A stretch of 54,370 bases of DNA from Opitutaceae bacterium (GTDB lineage Bacteria > Verrucomicrobiota > Verrucomicrobiia > Opitutales > Opitutaceae), in the NCBI GenBank assembly GCA_016794625.1, contig JAEUGY010000021.1, positions 1-54,370 of the forward strand. The letters are read 5' to 3'. A program made the position numbers and the translations under genes. Below the pieces are notes generated by a model. The model ran no database searches and was not told the origin of the DNA. It saw nothing but the letters and a program-made list of their open reading frames with translations. Below, piece by piece: positions 53,591 to 54,370 of the stretch; positions within the stretch are counted from its first letter, which is position 1, and each line of letters starts with the position of its first letter.

Positions 53591-54370
53591 AGGCCGAAGT
53601 CGAGCCCCACGAATTCCCCGGCGGAGTCGCCGATGCCGCTGCCGTCGCGTCCGCCCATCTGCTCGATCGCTTCGATCGACCCCGCCGGTTCGAACTGCAG
53701 GCAGTACGCAGTGTAGCGGTAGGTGCGGATGACCGTCCAGGGGTAGAGCAGGCCGGCCGAGATGAGAATGGCGCCCAGGTTTGTCAGCTGCAGCCCCAGC
53801 CAGCGGTCCAGTTTCAGGTTGGCCACGAACCGGTGTTCATCGAGCCGGGTGCCATTCCAGATCTGGTTGAAGAGCCGGCCGAAGATGAAGTGTTTGCCCA
53901 CAAAAAGTCCGACGCCGTAGAGGGCGAAGAACGGCAGCATGCCCAGGAGTCCCGGTGCACGGACCTGCCCCGGTTCAGACGTCAGGCCCATGATGGCCGC
54001 CAGGACCGCCCCGGCGAGGATGGCGCTGCCGATGACGATCAGACCGCCCAGCAAGTAAGCTTGGTAGAACTCGCGATTGCGGACATCGAACCGGAAAAAC
54101 GCATCCCCCAGCCGGTGGTGACTCACCTGGTACCGCCGGATCGACCGCATCCAGGCCGGGTAGTAGAACCCCAGCGTGATGACCAGCAGGACCGGCTCGA
54201 GCAGGTAGACAAAGGCGGAGGCGCCGAGGGACGGGTTGAAGCGGAACCGCATGCCCCGGTAAACCGTGTTGTAGGCGTTGAAACTCAACGAACGCACCAC
54301 GATCCACGGCAGCATGAGCACGAAGACGAGCATGACCCCGTAGCGGATGGGCGGATAGACGACGCCGAAC
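53587..54370 (-). CDS. DUF898 (YjgN-like) multi-pass membrane protein, 5' end outside window
   Basis: At least 260 residues are visible; the frame stays open to the right edge, so the true start lies beyond it. Typical DUF898 features include LPWIVVRSLSFNAYNTVYRG, YYPAWMRSIRRYQVSHHRLG and YPWTVIRTYRYTAYCL, with four or more membrane helices. The function is not known; such genes often precede an M48 peptidase gene, as here (ATGA overlap). Confidence 0.85.
   Translation of the reverse strand, partial: FGVVYPPIRYGVMLVFVLMLPWIVVRSLSFNAYNTVYRGMRFRFNPSLGASAFVYLLEPVLLVITLGFYYPAWMRSIRRYQVSHHRLGDAFFRFDVRNREFYQAYLLGGLIVIGSAILAGAVLAAIMGLTSEPGQVRAPGLLGMLPFFALYGVGLFVGKHFIFGRLFNQIWNGTRLDEHRFVANLKLDRWLGLQLTNLGAILISAGLLYPWTVIRTYRYTAYCLQFEPAGSIEAIEQMGGRDGSGIGDSAGEFVGLDFGL

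Overview
The window is about 54 kb of high-GC bacterial chromosome. Several traits together suggest a Verrucomicrobiota member, probably Opitutaceae-like. They are an ECF-type sigma factor paired with a TPR Ser/Thr kinase, a PEP-CTERM tail, many secreted or periplasmic multi-domain proteins, a PL6 polysaccharide lyase, weak Shine-Dalgarno signals, and arrays of heptamer and GC-palindrome intergenic repeats. The taxonomic placement is inference from gene content; no rRNA, tRNA or marker gene is present.

Region 1 (1-11.6 kb) is an accessory region with lower GC in places. It holds a small secreted protein, a cytosolic trypsin-like protease, an IS21 remnant, a decayed IS1182-like element, a 1160-aa alpha/beta-hydrolase-NACHT fusion (best candidate for an anti-phage NLR-like protein), a lipoprotein, a truncated PEP-CTERM protein and a RES/Xre toxin-antitoxin pair. 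Five copies of a ~108-bp terminal-inverted-repeat element punctuate this region. One copy is split by the IS1182-like element with a 4-bp target duplication, and removing the IS restores a 108-bp element exactly.

Region 2 (11.8-23.2 kb) carries the sigma factor and Ser/Thr kinase-TPR pair, a TMTC-like membrane protein with its coiled-coil partner, a 14-repeat RCC1 surface protein, and a Tat-exported HisC-like aminotransferase. Two 7-bp-period tandem tracts, each followed by a hairpin, sit directly after stop codons here. Region 3 (23.2-30.6 kb, minus strand) is a four-gene phosphorelay cassette: hybrid kinase, REC-PAS kinase, REC-HDOD and REC-degenerate HD-GYP.

Region 4 (30.9-42.5 kb) has an orphan ExbD, a TPM-like protein, a secreted amidase sharing its C-terminal module with the RCC1 protein, a PL6 lyase divergent from it, a TPR protein paralogous to the coiled-coil partner of region 2, an HDED-like membrane protein, and a hybrid kinase with a cofactor-less SUOX-fold periplasmic partner. 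Region 5 (42.8-54.4 kb, all minus strand) looks like a cAMP signalling neighbourhood. It contains a HAMP-class III cyclase, a cupredoxin-like protein, a beta-barrel protein, an MscS channel with a cyclic-nucleotide-binding domain, a CHASE2 cyclase coupled by ATGA overlaps to an SH3 protein and an M48 protease, then an M48-TonB fusion and a DUF898 membrane protein running off the right edge. GC-rich palindromic repeats, including a 126-bp-period array and a 142-bp duplication, fill the long spacers.
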